Assembly (NCBI GenBank): GCA_032622095.1
Contig: CP136066.1
Coordinates: 167,470,664 to 167,534,663, forward strand
Source of the DNA: Siphonodentalium dalli
Lineage: Eukaryota > Mollusca > Scaphopoda > Gadilida > Siphonodentaliidae
Reading direction: 5' to 3'
Length of the DNA: 64,000 nucleotides
Below are positions 24,101-37,000 of this stretch, piece after piece; within the stretch, counting starts at the first letter, position 1, and the number at the start of each line of letters is the position of its first letter. A model generated the notes under the pieces. That model did no database searches, was not told the origin of the DNA, and worked only from the letters and a program-made list of their open reading frames with translations. The position numbers and the translations under genes are program-made.

Positions 24101-24375
24101 ACTAAATTCTTTAGCATGGGCTACAGGTCGTACCTTTAGTCTGATCGTCATTTGTCTTGGATGTTAACGATGACATGTAGATGGGAACGACTCATTTTGG
24201 GGTCATTCGGCAGAAAACAAGGCCGACAGCAGCCATCTTGGATTTTACTTTTCTCTTCATGTCTATAAACATGTATTGGATATTAAACTTTCCACATTCC
24301 TAATGGCTCCATTGACTGTAATACATTAAATTATTCCCTTTCCAAGTTGAGCTACAGTGTCATTGACACTTTCAT
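21125..24375 (+). repeat. AGCTCA-family element 'a', copy 1, about 20 tandem monomers
   Basis: Starts with the palindrome AGCTCAACTTTAC-TTT-GTAAAGTTTGAGCT, then GTCGTCCGTCGTCCGTGTG, then tandem monomers, and ends with the hairpin AGTGTCA-T-TGACACT and TTCAT. Two monomer types alternate irregularly: a ~164-bp form containing 'actctttgtatgactaaat' and a ~155-bp form with 'caaaatttaatccattagc' instead. Frames of 60-68 codons on the minus strand (MTPKLLVPIYMS type) are translations of the monomer, not genes. Layout matches pearl/HINE elements. Confidence 0.85.
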
Positions 24376-24890
24376 ATTAAAAGGTTGTCAATCGAAGCGA
24401 GAAAATGAATGAAGCCACCAATCTTAGTGCTGTATAATTTTCTCTGATAGGAATCGGAAACGGAACGAAAGGTTGAACTTAATCTAGACAGTGACATTTG
24501 GTTCTCATTATCCATAAACATATGTTGATTTTATCCAGTGAAATATATTGTAAGCTCAATCTTATGAAGAGAAATAATTTATTTTGTTCTTAAAATGTGT
24601 GAGAATCGACCTCTCAGTAAAATTCAAAATACTGACACAGAGAGCCCTAGATTACCTCTCAATGCAATGAATTTTCAAAAAAAATTCAGGGGAGAACCCC
24701 CCGGACCCTCCACCATCACCAGGGGGACACCCCCGTCCTAACCTCCCCCCACTCAGGCATATCATTGCCCGAAAACAGGTGTCCCCAAAACATTCCTGGA
24801 TCCTTCACTGGCTGTGTATTCAGGATAATTTCTGAGGATGGAGAAATTTTATTTGCTTTTTAGTATACCATTTATTAATCCCATTTCCAG
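24376..24890. other. Region upstream of BTB exon 1; no coding exon
   Basis: Contains a C-rich patch (24695-24760) and ends in the splice-acceptor-like tract TTATTAATCCCATTTCCAG, suggesting that the BTB gene has a noncoding first exon further upstream. I could not locate that exon or a promoter. Confidence 0.4.
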
Positions 24891-24938
24891 ATTTATATAT
24901 ACACCAAACTGACAACACAAAAGTAAAAAAGACCCGCC

Positions 24939-25064
24939 ATGGAACCCAAGATATATATGAACTACATCCATCCAAGCTCACTACTGAAACAGCTTTCAGA
25001 ATTATGGAAGACCGATCAGTTATGTGATGCTGTTATCACTGTAGATAAACTCATCGTTGCTAAG
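24939..25064 (+). CDS. BTB-ZF exon 1: start and first half of BTB domain
   Basis: ATG in the context CCGCCATGG opens MEPKIYMNYIHPSSLLKQL, and SELWKTDQLCDAVITVD follows. The 'LCD.x.[IV]' and following 'k.i.AHK' continue straight into exon 2. The donor is AAG|GTAAGG in phase 0, so the 79-codon frame that runs on into the intron is not the protein. The likely upstream acceptor (CATTTCCAG at 24882-24890) makes bases 24891-24938 5' UTR. A mariner-like MITE lies 20 bases past the donor. Confidence 0.85.
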
Positions 25065-28000
25065 GTAAGGAGTCTTAGGGACAGGTACAGTAATGCTCTA
25101 AGTAATCGACTTAACCACAGCACTAAATCTAGAAAAGTTACCCATAATTCTGCTGTGGTTAAGAAGTCGATTACTTAGAGCATTACTGAATTCTCCACTA
25201 TTTACAGTAGCCTTTCATGATGACAGAAGAAAAATGCACAATTAATCAAACCTTGAAATAATATGTCTGTCATTTGCTGAATGAGGTCCGCAGAGGGTGA
25301 ATTTAGTGATGCTATCCTGCAAGGTGGGCTAGCATCACCAAATTCACCATCTGAGAACCTCATTCTGCTGAGGCCTCAACTGCTATGGCAGACCTAGGAT
25401 CAGACTGAAGTTCCCCAGTTGACTAAAAGTTGGTGATGTTCACCCATTAGTCACCTCGATTATAATGCATTATCTTCTGCAAATTAGGGGATATGGAAAC
25501 TGAACAGTTCTAAGGGGAAAAGTAACTAAAAAGTATGTTCATTTTGACACCTCCGCATTCCTGATGAAAGAGCGTGCAGCTAATCCCACTGTGATGATGT
25601 CATCAAGATGGTTCGCTCTGTTATTACATGAGATTTTGTCTGACCCTTTCTGACAGGGAACTTTATATTATTGATCAAACAAGGTAGGGAGTATATTTGT
25701 TAATACTTGTTCGCAAATAATCTACTTCTTTGTGACTTTTGTGCGCCAATATCACAATAAAGATTGAATTAATTAACCGGGGAGAAACTGGGAGAAATTC
25801 CATAATAATTAGCGACACAAGAAAAATCTGTCACAAATTCACTTAAACATTGAATTTCGAGTTGCGACCTTCAACTACAGTTAAGTACATTTATATTAAG
25901 GAACAGGTACTAACTGAGAAATTTTTAACCTGCACTGTTTTTTCAATGTTATACACTTCCCTGTCACAACATCAAAAAGTTCCCAAGTTTTGTACCAGTT
26001 GGTGACTTGTGGAATATGATCTACCGGTATATGGATGTATAGCCAGAGTAGAGATTCGTGGCATGATCTAGCCATTTCCATACCCATCTCAGTCCTTCCC
26101 ACAAGGAAAACAGGATGTCTCCTGGGAAGGACTGTCTTTTGAATGTAGGAAGTTTGGTAGGTACATGTAGGTTGTAAAATGTTTGATTTTCTTCATTTTC
26201 AACCCGAGTTTCATCTACCAGTATAAGATATCTCATCATAGCAGATAAAATGTATTATTTTACAACCCAATATTTATACCGGTATTGTTTAACATTTTAA
26301 AACCAAATTTATAATGTTTTTTCAATTCTTCATAGAAACTGATATTGCATAAAAATAAGTTGCAAATTTCAGTGATCGATTGTCTGATCTGGTCTGCACT
26401 GCCAGTTTATTATTCTCAATGGAAGGGAAATAACTCTATCTCTAAGTTGTGAATTATGACGCCTTCTGGGGTGGATAACAAGGGAAAGTCTTTGTGTGAA
26501 TCTGAGAATCTCTGTCACTTGGTGGACACTCCCAGGCCACAGCTGTTCCGTTTTCCAGTAGAATATATATATTTTTGGTATCTCTTCCAAATGGTATACC
26601 GCTATTCTCAAAGTAATTGACCAGAAAAACGGGGTGATACCCCGGTCATGACCGCGGTGATACCGGTAATAAACGGTAACGGTATCGAGATGGTCACGGC
26701 GGTGGAGTTACGGTATTGGGCGATAATGATACCGCAGTCTTTTAGCGGGCACCGCATTAATTTTTTTGAATACCGCGGTCTTTTAGCGGGCACTGCATTA
26801 ATTTTTTTGAATACCGCGGTGATTTTCATGGAACTCTTTGAGGGGAGGTATTTACTCCCACATACTTGTTCGCATTAACAAGCGGTATCAGTAACGCGGT
26901 ATTGGAGGATACCGCGGTATAGTATCGCGGTATTAACGGGGTGACACCACGTTATTGGTGGTCAATTACTTTAAGTATAGCGGTATAACGTGGAATATTT
27001 TGTATATAATGTGATCTCGGAATTCACAAATTAAGTGGCCTTTAATTGTTCTATGCCACATCTCTAATAAACATCCTCTATTTATGTAGGCACACAAGGT
27101 TGTTCTGTTTGCGATTAGCGCAAAGCTAAAGGAGGATTCCTCTCAAGCGACACAGAGTCCTATTCTGGATGTGCGTCTACCATCAGGGATTACACACAAG
27201 TCTGTGCATGGTTTCTTAAAATACCTTTATGAGGGTTATTTGGTGCTTACGAAACAAATGGCTGAGGACATGTTGAAGATTTCCAGTTTTCTACAGATTA
27301 AGTGTCTTTCTAACTGTTGTAACGACTATTTGGATTCGCTTACTGATGACGATGCTGTGATTTTGCTTGACGATGACATTCCAACTACAAAGGAACCAAA
27401 AAGTGAGGAATTTGGACATGTGAGAACGTCCGATCCTGGTGATATTCCAAAGAGACAAACTGAGAGTGATCACGATTCTTTTAAGAGGAAGAAAAGGAGG
27501 AAATCGGGAAGTCCGCCAACGCCTCACCGACCATTTCAGTCTCCTGTTGAAAGGTTTAAAACTCCAAAATTACACAGATCTTCTGATGATTCTGAAAGGG
27601 AGCCATCTCCCCGAAAATTTATTAAACCAGAACCAGGAGAAGCGGCTAGTTGTCCAGGAGAGGCATTTAAAATTACAGATGCTTCTGGACGAACAATATC
27701 TTCGTAAGTATGATTAATAATCACATGGTCTCAAGTTTGTTGGCGTGTATTTAAAGTAGTAAAATGAAAAATTACTCGTTTGAATCAGTTTGAATCTCCA
27801 AATTATCTATGCATATTTTGGGGATGGATGTAAAAATATACCTATGCGGAATATTTCTGACCAAACTCATTGATACAGAGCTGTATAACATTATCTCTTC
27901 CTTAGATATATATTATTCTGTTTTATCTGTGATGTAAAATGGCAGAAAGTATGCCCATTTTTTTTCTCTATTGTGATAGTTTTTCTGATTGTACCCCGAA

Positions 28001-31000
28001 AAATATTTTTTTTGGGGACTATAGAAATGACGTCCATCCGTTTTTATGTCTGTCACACATTATGGGTACCTTCATTGCGTAATGAGCTCCCACAGTTTCA
28101 AATGTGGATAATTGAAACTTTTAGATATTGTTACTAGTACCCATATATTGCTAATGTGCAACATGTATATGGACGAGAGAAAAAAATCATATTTGACAGT
28201 TATTCCCATTACTTGACAAAAACTGTATACCATTCTAATATTCTAATGTTTAATTTTTGAATGATTTTTACCAAAGTTCAATTTTATTTGTTCCGAAAAT
28301 ACCAGCCTAAGAAAACCATCTGTTTTTAGGAGGACATGTAGTTGTCAACCTTTTATTAGCTCAACTTTACTTTGTAAAGTTTGAGCTATTGCCATGGCTT
28401 TGTCGTCCGTCGTCCGTGTGTGCGTGTGTGCGTAACGCGTCAACAATAGAGGCTACAGGTCGTACCTTTGATCCGATCATTATGAAATTTGTCATAGCTG
28501 TTGACATCAACATTTGTACCGGAATGATTCATTTTGGGGTCATACGGAAAAAAAACATGGCCGCCAGCGGCCATCTTAGATTTCAAAGTTCAATCCATTA
28601 GCACGGGCTACAGGCCGTACTGTTCGTCTGATCGTCATGAAATTTGTCATGGATGTTAATATTGACATGTAGATGGGAACGAGTAATTTTGGGGTCATTC
28701 GGCCAAAAAACATGGCCGCCAGCAGCCATCTTCGATTTTACTCTTTGCATGACTAAATCCTTTAGCACGGGCTACAGGTCGTACCTTTAGTCAGATTGTC
28801 ATAAAATTTATCATAGATGTTAACAATGACATGTAGATGGGAACGAGTCATTTTGGGGTCAATCGGCCAAAAAACATGGCCGCCAGCAGCCGTCTTGGAT
28901 TTTACTCTTTGCATGACTAAATCCTTTAGCACGGGCTACAGGTCGTACCTTTAGTCTGATAATCATGAAATTTATCATGGCTGTTGAAATTGGAATGTAG
29001 ATGGGAACGAGTCATTTTGGGGTCATTCGGACAAAAAACATGGCCGCCAGTGGCCATCTTTGTTTTCAAAATTCAATCCATTAGCACGGGCCACAGGTCG
29101 CACTGTTCGTCTGATCGTCATGAAATTTGTCATGGATGTTAATATTGACATGTAGATGGGAACGAGTAATTTTGGGGTCATTCGGCCCAAAAACATGGCC
29201 GCCAGCAGCCATCTTGGATTTTACTCTTTGTATGACTAAATTCTTTAGCACGGGCTACAGGTCGTACCTTTAGTCTGATCATCATCAAATTTGTCATAGA
29301 TGTTAACAATGACATGTAGATGGGAACGAGTCATTTTGGGGTCAATCGGCCAAAAAACATGGCCGCCAGCAGCCGTCTTGGATTTTACTCTTTGCATGAC
29401 TAAATCCTTTAGCACGGGCTACAGGTCCTACTTTTAGTCTGATCATCATAAAATTTGTCAAGAATGTTAATAATGACATGTAGATGGGAACGAGTCATTT
29501 TGGGGTCATTCGGCCAAAAAACATGGCCGTCAGCAGCCATCTTGGATTTTACTCTTTGTATGACTAAATCCTTTAGCACGGGCTACAGGTTGTATCTTTA
29601 GTCTGATCATCATAAAATTTTTCATGAATGTTAATAATGACATGTAGATGGGAACGAGTCATTTTGGGGTCATTCGGCCAAAAAAGATGGCCGCCAGCAG
29701 CCATCTTGGATTTTACTCTTTGTATGACTAAATCCTTTAGCACGGGCTACAGGTCGTACCTTTAGTCTGATAATCATGAAATTTATCATGGTTGTTGAAA
29801 TTGGAATGTAGATGGGAACGAGTCATTTTGGGGTCATTCGGACAAAAAACATGGCCGCCAGTGGCCATCTTTGTTTTCAAAATTTAATCCATTAGCACGG
29901 GCCACAGGTCGCACTGTTCGTCTGATCGTCATGAAATTCGTCATGGATGTTAATATTGATATGTAGATGGGAACGAGTAATTTTGGGGTCATTCGGCCCA
30001 AAAACATGGCCGCCAGCAGCCGTCTTGGATTTTACTCTTTGCATGACTAAATCCTTTAGCACGGGCTACAGGTCCTACTTTTAGTCTGATCATCATGAAA
30101 TTTGTCAAGAATGTTAATAATGACATGTAGATGGGAACGAGTCATTTTGGGGTCATTCGCCAAAAAACATGGCCGTCAGCAGCCATCTTGAATTTTACTC
30201 TTTGTATGACTAAATCCTTTAGCACGGGCTACAGGTCGTACCTTTAGTCTGATCATTATAAAATTTGTCATGGCTGTTGATATTGGAATGTAGATGGGAA
30301 CGAGTCATTTTGGGGTCATTCGGACAAAAAACATGGCCGCCAGCGGCCATCTTGGATTTCAAAATTTAATCCATTAGCACGGGCCACAGGTCGTACTGAT
30401 TGTCTGATCATCATGAAATTTGTCATGGATGATAATATTTACATGTAGATGGGAACGAGTAATTTTGGGGTCATTCGGCCAAAAAACATGGCCACCAGCA
30501 GCCATCTTAGATTTTACTCTTTGTATGACTAAATTCTTTATCACGGGCTGCAGGTCGTACCTTTAGTCTGATCATCATAAAATTTGTCATGGATGTTAAC
30601 AATGACATGTAGATGGGAACGAGTCATTTTGGGGTCATTCGGCCAAAAAACATGGTCGCCAGCAGCCATCTTGGATTTTACTCTTTGTATGACTAAATCC
30701 TTTAGCACGGGCTACAGGTTGTATCTTTAGTCTGATCATCATAAAATTTTTCATGAATGTTAATAATGACATGTAGATGGGAACGAGTCATTTTGGGGTC
30801 ATTCGGCCAAAAAAGATGGCCGCCAGCAGCCATCTTGGATTTTACTCTTTATATGACTAAATACTTTAGCACGGGCTACAGGTCGTACCTTTAGTCAGAT
30901 CGTCATAAAATTTGTCATGGATGTTAACAATGACATGTAGATGGGAACGAGTCATTTTTGGGTTATTCGGGCAAAAAACATGGCTGCCAGCAGCCATCTT

Positions 31001-34000
31001 GGATTTTACTCTTTGTATGACTAAATCCTTTAGCACGGGCTACAGGTCGTACCTTTAGTCTGATAATCATGAAATTTATCATGGTTGTTGAAATTGGAAT
31101 GTAGATGGGAACGAGTCATTTTGGGGTCATTCGGACAAAAAACATGGACGCCAGTGGCCATCTTTGTTTTCAAAATTCAATCCATTAGCACGGGCCACAG
31201 GTCGCACTGTTCGTCTGATCGTCATGAAATTTGTCATGGATGTTAATATTGACATGTAGATGGGAACGAGTAATTTTGGGGTCATTCGGCCCAAAAACAT
31301 GGCCGCCAGCAGCCATCTTAGATTTTACTCTTTGTATGACTAAATCCTTTAGCACGGGCTACAGGTCGTACCTTTAGTCTGATAATCATGAAATTTATCA
31401 TGGTTGTTGAAATTGGAATGTAGATGGGAACGAGTCATTTTGGGGTCATTCGGACAAAAAACATGGACGCCAGTGGCCATCTTTGTTTTCAAAATTCAAT
31501 CCATTAGCACGGGCCACAGGTCGCACTGTTCGTCTGATCGTCATGAAATTTGTCATGGATGTTAATATTGACATGTAGATGGGAACGAGTAATTTTGGGG
31601 TCATTCGGCCCAAAAACATGGCCGCCAGCAGCCATCTTAGATTTTACTCTTTGTATGACTAAATTCTTTATCACGGGCTGCAGGTCGTACCTTTAGTCTG
31701 ATCATCATCAAATTTGTCATGGATGTTAACAATGACATGTAGATGGGAACGAGTAATTTTGGGGTCAATCGGCCAAAAAACATGGCCGCCAGCAGCCGTC
31801 TTGGATTTTACTCTTTGCATGACTAAATCCTTTAGCACGGGCTACAGGTCCTACTTTTAGTCTGATCATCATAAAATTTGTCAAGAATGTTAATAATGAC
31901 ATGTAGATGGGAACGAGTCATTTTGGGGTCATTCGGCCAAAAAACATGGCCGTCAGCAGCCATCTTGGATTTTACTCTTTGTATGACTAAATCCTTTAGC
32001 ATGGGCTACAGGTCGTAGCTTTAGTCTGATCATTATAAAATTTGTCATGGCTGTTGATATTGGAATGTAGATGGGAACGAGTCATTTTGGGGTCATTCGG
32101 ACAAAAAACATGGCCGCCAGTGGCCATCTTGGATTTCAAAATTTAATCCATTAGCACGGGCCACAGGTCGTACTGATTGTCTGATCTTCATGAAATTTGT
32201 AATGGATGTTAACAATGACATGTAGACGGGAACGAGTAATTTTGGGGTCAATCGGCCAAAAAACATGGTCGCCAGCAGCCATCTTGGATTTTACTCTTTG
32301 TATGACTAAATTCTTTAGCACGGGCTACAGGTTGTATCTTTAGTCTGATCATCATAAAAATTTTCGTGAATATTAATAATGACATGTAGATGGGAACGAG
32401 TCATTTTGGGGTCATTCGGCCAAAAAAGATGGCCGCCAGCAGCCATCTTGGATTTTACTCTTTGTATGACTAAATCCTTTAGCACGGGCTACAGGTCGTA
32501 CCTTTAGTCTGATCATCATAAAAATTTTCATGGCTGTTGAAATTGGAATGTAAATGGGAACGAGTCATTTTGGGGTCATTCGGACAAAAAACATGGCCGC
32601 CAGTGGCCATCTTGGATTTCAAAATTTAATCCATTAGCACGGGCCACAGGTCGTACGATTCGTCTGATCATCATGAAATTTGTCCTGGATGTTAATGTTG
32701 ATATGTAGATGGGAACGAGTCATTTTGGGGTCAATCGGCCAAAAAAGATGGCCGCCAGCAGCCATCTTGGATTTTACTCTTTGTATGACTAAATTCTATA
32801 GCATAGGCTACAGGTCGTACCTTTAGTCTGATCGTCATAAAATTTGTCATTGATGTTAACGATGACATGTAGATGGGAACGACTCATTTTGGGGTCATTC
32901 GGCCGAAAACATGGCCGCCAGCAGCCATCTTGGATTTTACTTTTCTCTTCATGTCTATAAACTAGTATTAGACATTCAAATTTCCACATTCCTAATCGCT
33001 CCATTGACTGTAATATATTAAATTATTCCCTTTCCATGTTGAGCTACAGTGTCATTGACACTTTCATTTCAATATGTCTTTCCATGAAATATGAAGTCGG
33101 TATTTCACATACTGGTATTTACATCTATGTCTGACACATGGAACCAGGCAAGAATTTCCTAAAATGGAGAATTACTGTTGGTGGTGGGGGGGGGGGGGGG
33201 GGGTGGAGTTTAATGCCAGTCTCACTGTCATGATAATCTGAACCTGGCATGCAAATCCAATATTTTCCTTCCAGATTGTCAGGGTCTTTCATTCGATGTA
33301 CAGTACATGTATATGTAGACATGTGATCATCTAAGGAGGAACCACATGATGAATTCTTCCAAAGTATTACACAAACTCCCATATGTACGGTAGCCCCACA
33401 AAGCTACCGGTAGTAGCATGTACTGCTGAGTGTTGCCTGCTTCCCTCTGTGAGGCCCTCAATGGGAGCCTGGTTGATGACATTTTATTGTAAATTCCAAT
33501 CAATGAGTACAGAATTTGTCAGTGATAGACATTAAGAAGAACATTGGGGATGGGATTAAGTTATTTCAACTTGGGGGAAATTGCTCTTCTTCCCTAACTT
33601 GGAGAATAATGAATAATAAAAGTTAAGCTGAGCCCATGCTGATAAAAATCTAATATTTATCTTCCAGATCTTCAAGTCTTTCATCCGTCAACCTATCAAA
33701 CCTAAAAGAGGAACCTCAAGATGAATTCTTCCAAAGTATTACACATACTGGAAATGGTGCTGAGTACGGTGACCAATCAATGACTGGTGATGATTCTCAT
33801 TACGGTGACAATTCTATGGGTGGTGGTGAGATGTGGTATGATGAGACTGGTGGGGTGCACACCCTAAATCAAACTGCTCCTGTTGAGAGCATGTCTAGTC
33901 CAATGGGTGGTGGATATTATCCGCCGCGAACAATGACCCCGTCTCTCAATCAGATTCGGGCGCAACAATCAATCAAGCGATCAATTCAGAGTTCACAGTC

Positions 34001-37000
34001 GGCTGCGAGGAAAGCACGAAATATAGCGGGTGCTTCAGCCACTATGGCAGCTCCACCTAGTGAGCAGGGAGAAAACCAGGGGGAGCAATCCACCGACAGT
34101 GGATCTCAGGAGGTGGGTGTCACTTTATTATTCTCGTCCCGTCCCAATGTTAGGCTGAAGGGGTTCACTCGCACCAAAAAAGTGCAAATTGGTACACAGG
34201 CTTCCAAAATGTGGTGACCGGTACATAGAGATGTATTCAGGGTTCTAGATCTCCAGTTATTAATACTACAATTTTTAATAATTCTAAGTTGACATTGTTT
34301 TATGCTTTTTTCTGTTGAAAAAGATATTGAAAACCAGTTATTACATACATGTATAAACTAGACCTATAAATACCAAAGAATTTATCATTTTGTTATTGAA
34401 TAATTATCAAAATATTTTACTCTAAAGATCAAAACGATATGAAATAAATGCATGGGTGGGGGTGTGGGGGAGGGATGTATGCAGGAACCCTATAGCTGCT
34501 GGGGAAGTTCTTAGTTAATGCAACCAATGTTCTGGAAATATCTAATATTGGTAATTCTTTCCATATATGTATTAACTTAACTTTTCTTAAGCCCAAATTC
34601 TAACATTTTTCGGTAAAAAAATTAGATTAAGTCTTGGAATTACAATTAACTGTATTGTTATTTTTGACTATCAGACAGGTACCGGTATACTGTTTACATG
34701 ATCATTTCATATCGGGATAGCATCATATCTAGATGCTTTATTTGACAACATAATTGTGACATAACCAGGCAGAATGAAACACTAGGCTTTAAGCAGTCTA
34801 TACTTCAAAATCTTTAAGAAAAAGGCAATGGCTATATATATATCACATGAAACCCCTATTATATCATTAAAAATGCCATTACATATTTCCTTATATCTTA
34901 TATCCTATAGTGATGAATAGGTGTGGGATTCTTGGCATCACGCCAACAAAATTACTGAGTGGATTAATACTATTTCGAAAAGCCTCACATGAGACCAACA
35001 CCAGACATTGCAAAATAATTGCTTTGTTCATTAAAGTTAAATTCTTGTTCAACTTCGTTGCACTAACAAAAATAGGCAAAAAACAAAGAAGCAAATTGGG
35101 AGACTATATTTTTCATCCCAGTCAGAGCACGCAATACTGTCATATACGGTTGTGAAGTGTCTCACCCAAAGCCGTGCATGTATGCATTTTGCATGCATTT
35201 TTTAGCTTCTATTAAAGATTTTGATTTGTTAAAAAGGCATAAAGCTCTATTTTTTTCATGTGATATAAAAGATTTTCAACTCGTTATGTTGGGATATAAG
35301 ATTTTATGAAACTTGTTTGATAAATTTGATTCACAACTCGTCTACGACTCCTTGTGAATCAAATTTATCAAATTCGTTTCATAAAATCTTATATCCCAAC
35401 ATAACTCATTGGAGATCCTCTATATGGGAGATAAACATGTGACATAGGCATTAATCAGCACTCAAAATTAACTACGGTAAATACCGTAAAAAGTAAAAAA
35501 AAACACCTGCAATTCGATTCGATGCCATTCGGAATCTTTGTCTGATTCGATTCAATTCGATTCAAAATCAGCTGTCCTGATTCGAATTGCATCGAATCAC
35601 TGGCACCAGTTGTATTCTCATTACGCCTACAGACAACATTGCTTTTTCACAAAGATAGCTTATGATGCCAATGAAAGACCACACATTACAAATACTGTTT
35701 ATAATAAAGACCACCGAATCATTGCATGACTGATGAAACTGATCCAGAAAAATTTGATATATATGTCCAACTTCAGCTACTGTACATGAATGCTTACTGA
35801 CTTCATTATTGCTTATGATACCATTTCGATATTCTATAGCAGATATAGCTACAAAGAATGCGCACTTAATTGGTTAAATGCGAATTTGATCCATTTATGA
35901 ATAATATTTACATTATATACCGACGATCACTTATTTTCGTTACAAAGTTTGTAAATTGATTCTGGTATGGCCACTCAGTCAAGTGATATCTACATCTTCA
36001 CTATTTATACGTTTGATGCAATGATTCAATTTCAAATTTGATGCGATTCGGAATCATTTGGCTCAAATTGGCTGATTTGATTCGAGATTCGATTCGAAAT
36101 GAAAATGCCCGATTAGCAGGGGCCAATGTTGAAGCCAATAGAGAATTTCATGCAATCTTAAAGAAATGCTGTAGAATAAAAATGCCAATTTCATGGGCTG
36201 CATTATGGGTCTATGGATCGGCAGGGTAATGTGTCTGAAGGGGAAACATAAGCTAGGGGAATAGGACCCTAAAATAACACATTGCTGCTCTAGCGGAAAC
36301 CCTGCCTGTATAATCTATCCCACATATGCCAAAGGCTGTGTACCAGTCACCATGTTTTGAAAGCTTGTGTACCCATACCACATTGTTTGGTGAGAGTGAT
36401 ATCTTCAGCCAATGTTAGGTCTAAACATAAAACTTGTGTTTGGGGTAGCATACTAAAAAAAAAATGGCGTAGGTAGGGATTTATTTTTTCTCAAAATAAT
36501 TTGGCTGGAAGTTCTTGATTGAGCATTGATGTATATTTGTTTATAACAAAGGAAATTACATGTACTGGTATCATGGGCATTCACAATGGATTTCATATGA
36601 AAAATGAAATATTTGTTAATATTTGAAGAGAAAGTATAACTGAGAATTGATAACATGCTGAAGCATAAAAAACTTTTCTTTTTTGCATTCGATATTCACC
36701 ATATACTTCAAGAGATTTTCTTGCAGCTATTTCAAGTGTCAATTTATATGAATTTGGATTAAATAATTAATGAGATAGGGAGTTTTTAGTCTAGGCAGGG
36801 AGAAGTCAAACACAATCTTTTATTTTTAGGCCTTACTGTACCTAGTTTCACTGTAATATGGACTCCATGCACATATATATTTTACTGAGCAAGTTTCCTC
36901 AAAATTTAAATTGGGACGATATTTAAATTGGACGATAAACTTTGTTTTCTCATTTAACCTACCGATACCCAAGAGGAAATATTTTGTCGGTCTGAGCTGG

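Larger units (their letters stand above)
25065..27089 (+). other. BTB-ZF intron 1
   Basis: Donor GTAAGG, acceptor TTTATGTAG. It contains a 104-bp mariner-like MITE, a CCTTGAAATA-type MITE and an ACCGCGGT-rich MITE, described separately. No other exon seen. Confidence 0.75.
27704..33667 (+). other. BTB-ZF intron 2
   Basis: Donor GTAAGT, acceptor ATCTTCCAG. About 4.7 of its 6.0 kb are element 'a' copy 2. 27704-28355 is AT-rich and holds nothing recognisable. 33187-33203 is a run of about 17 G. A broken duplicate of the exon 3 start lies at 33262-33377. Confidence 0.8.

Noticed and set aside
28356-33067. Regularly spaced repeats that could suggest a CRISPR array
   Set aside because: Monomers are contiguous ~155-164 bp units without unique spacers, in an animal genome with introns.
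34891-35155. Overlapping 67- and 81-codon frames as a possible exon
   Set aside because: Frames on opposite strands over the same bases, inside a transposon, without recognisable domain or splice support.
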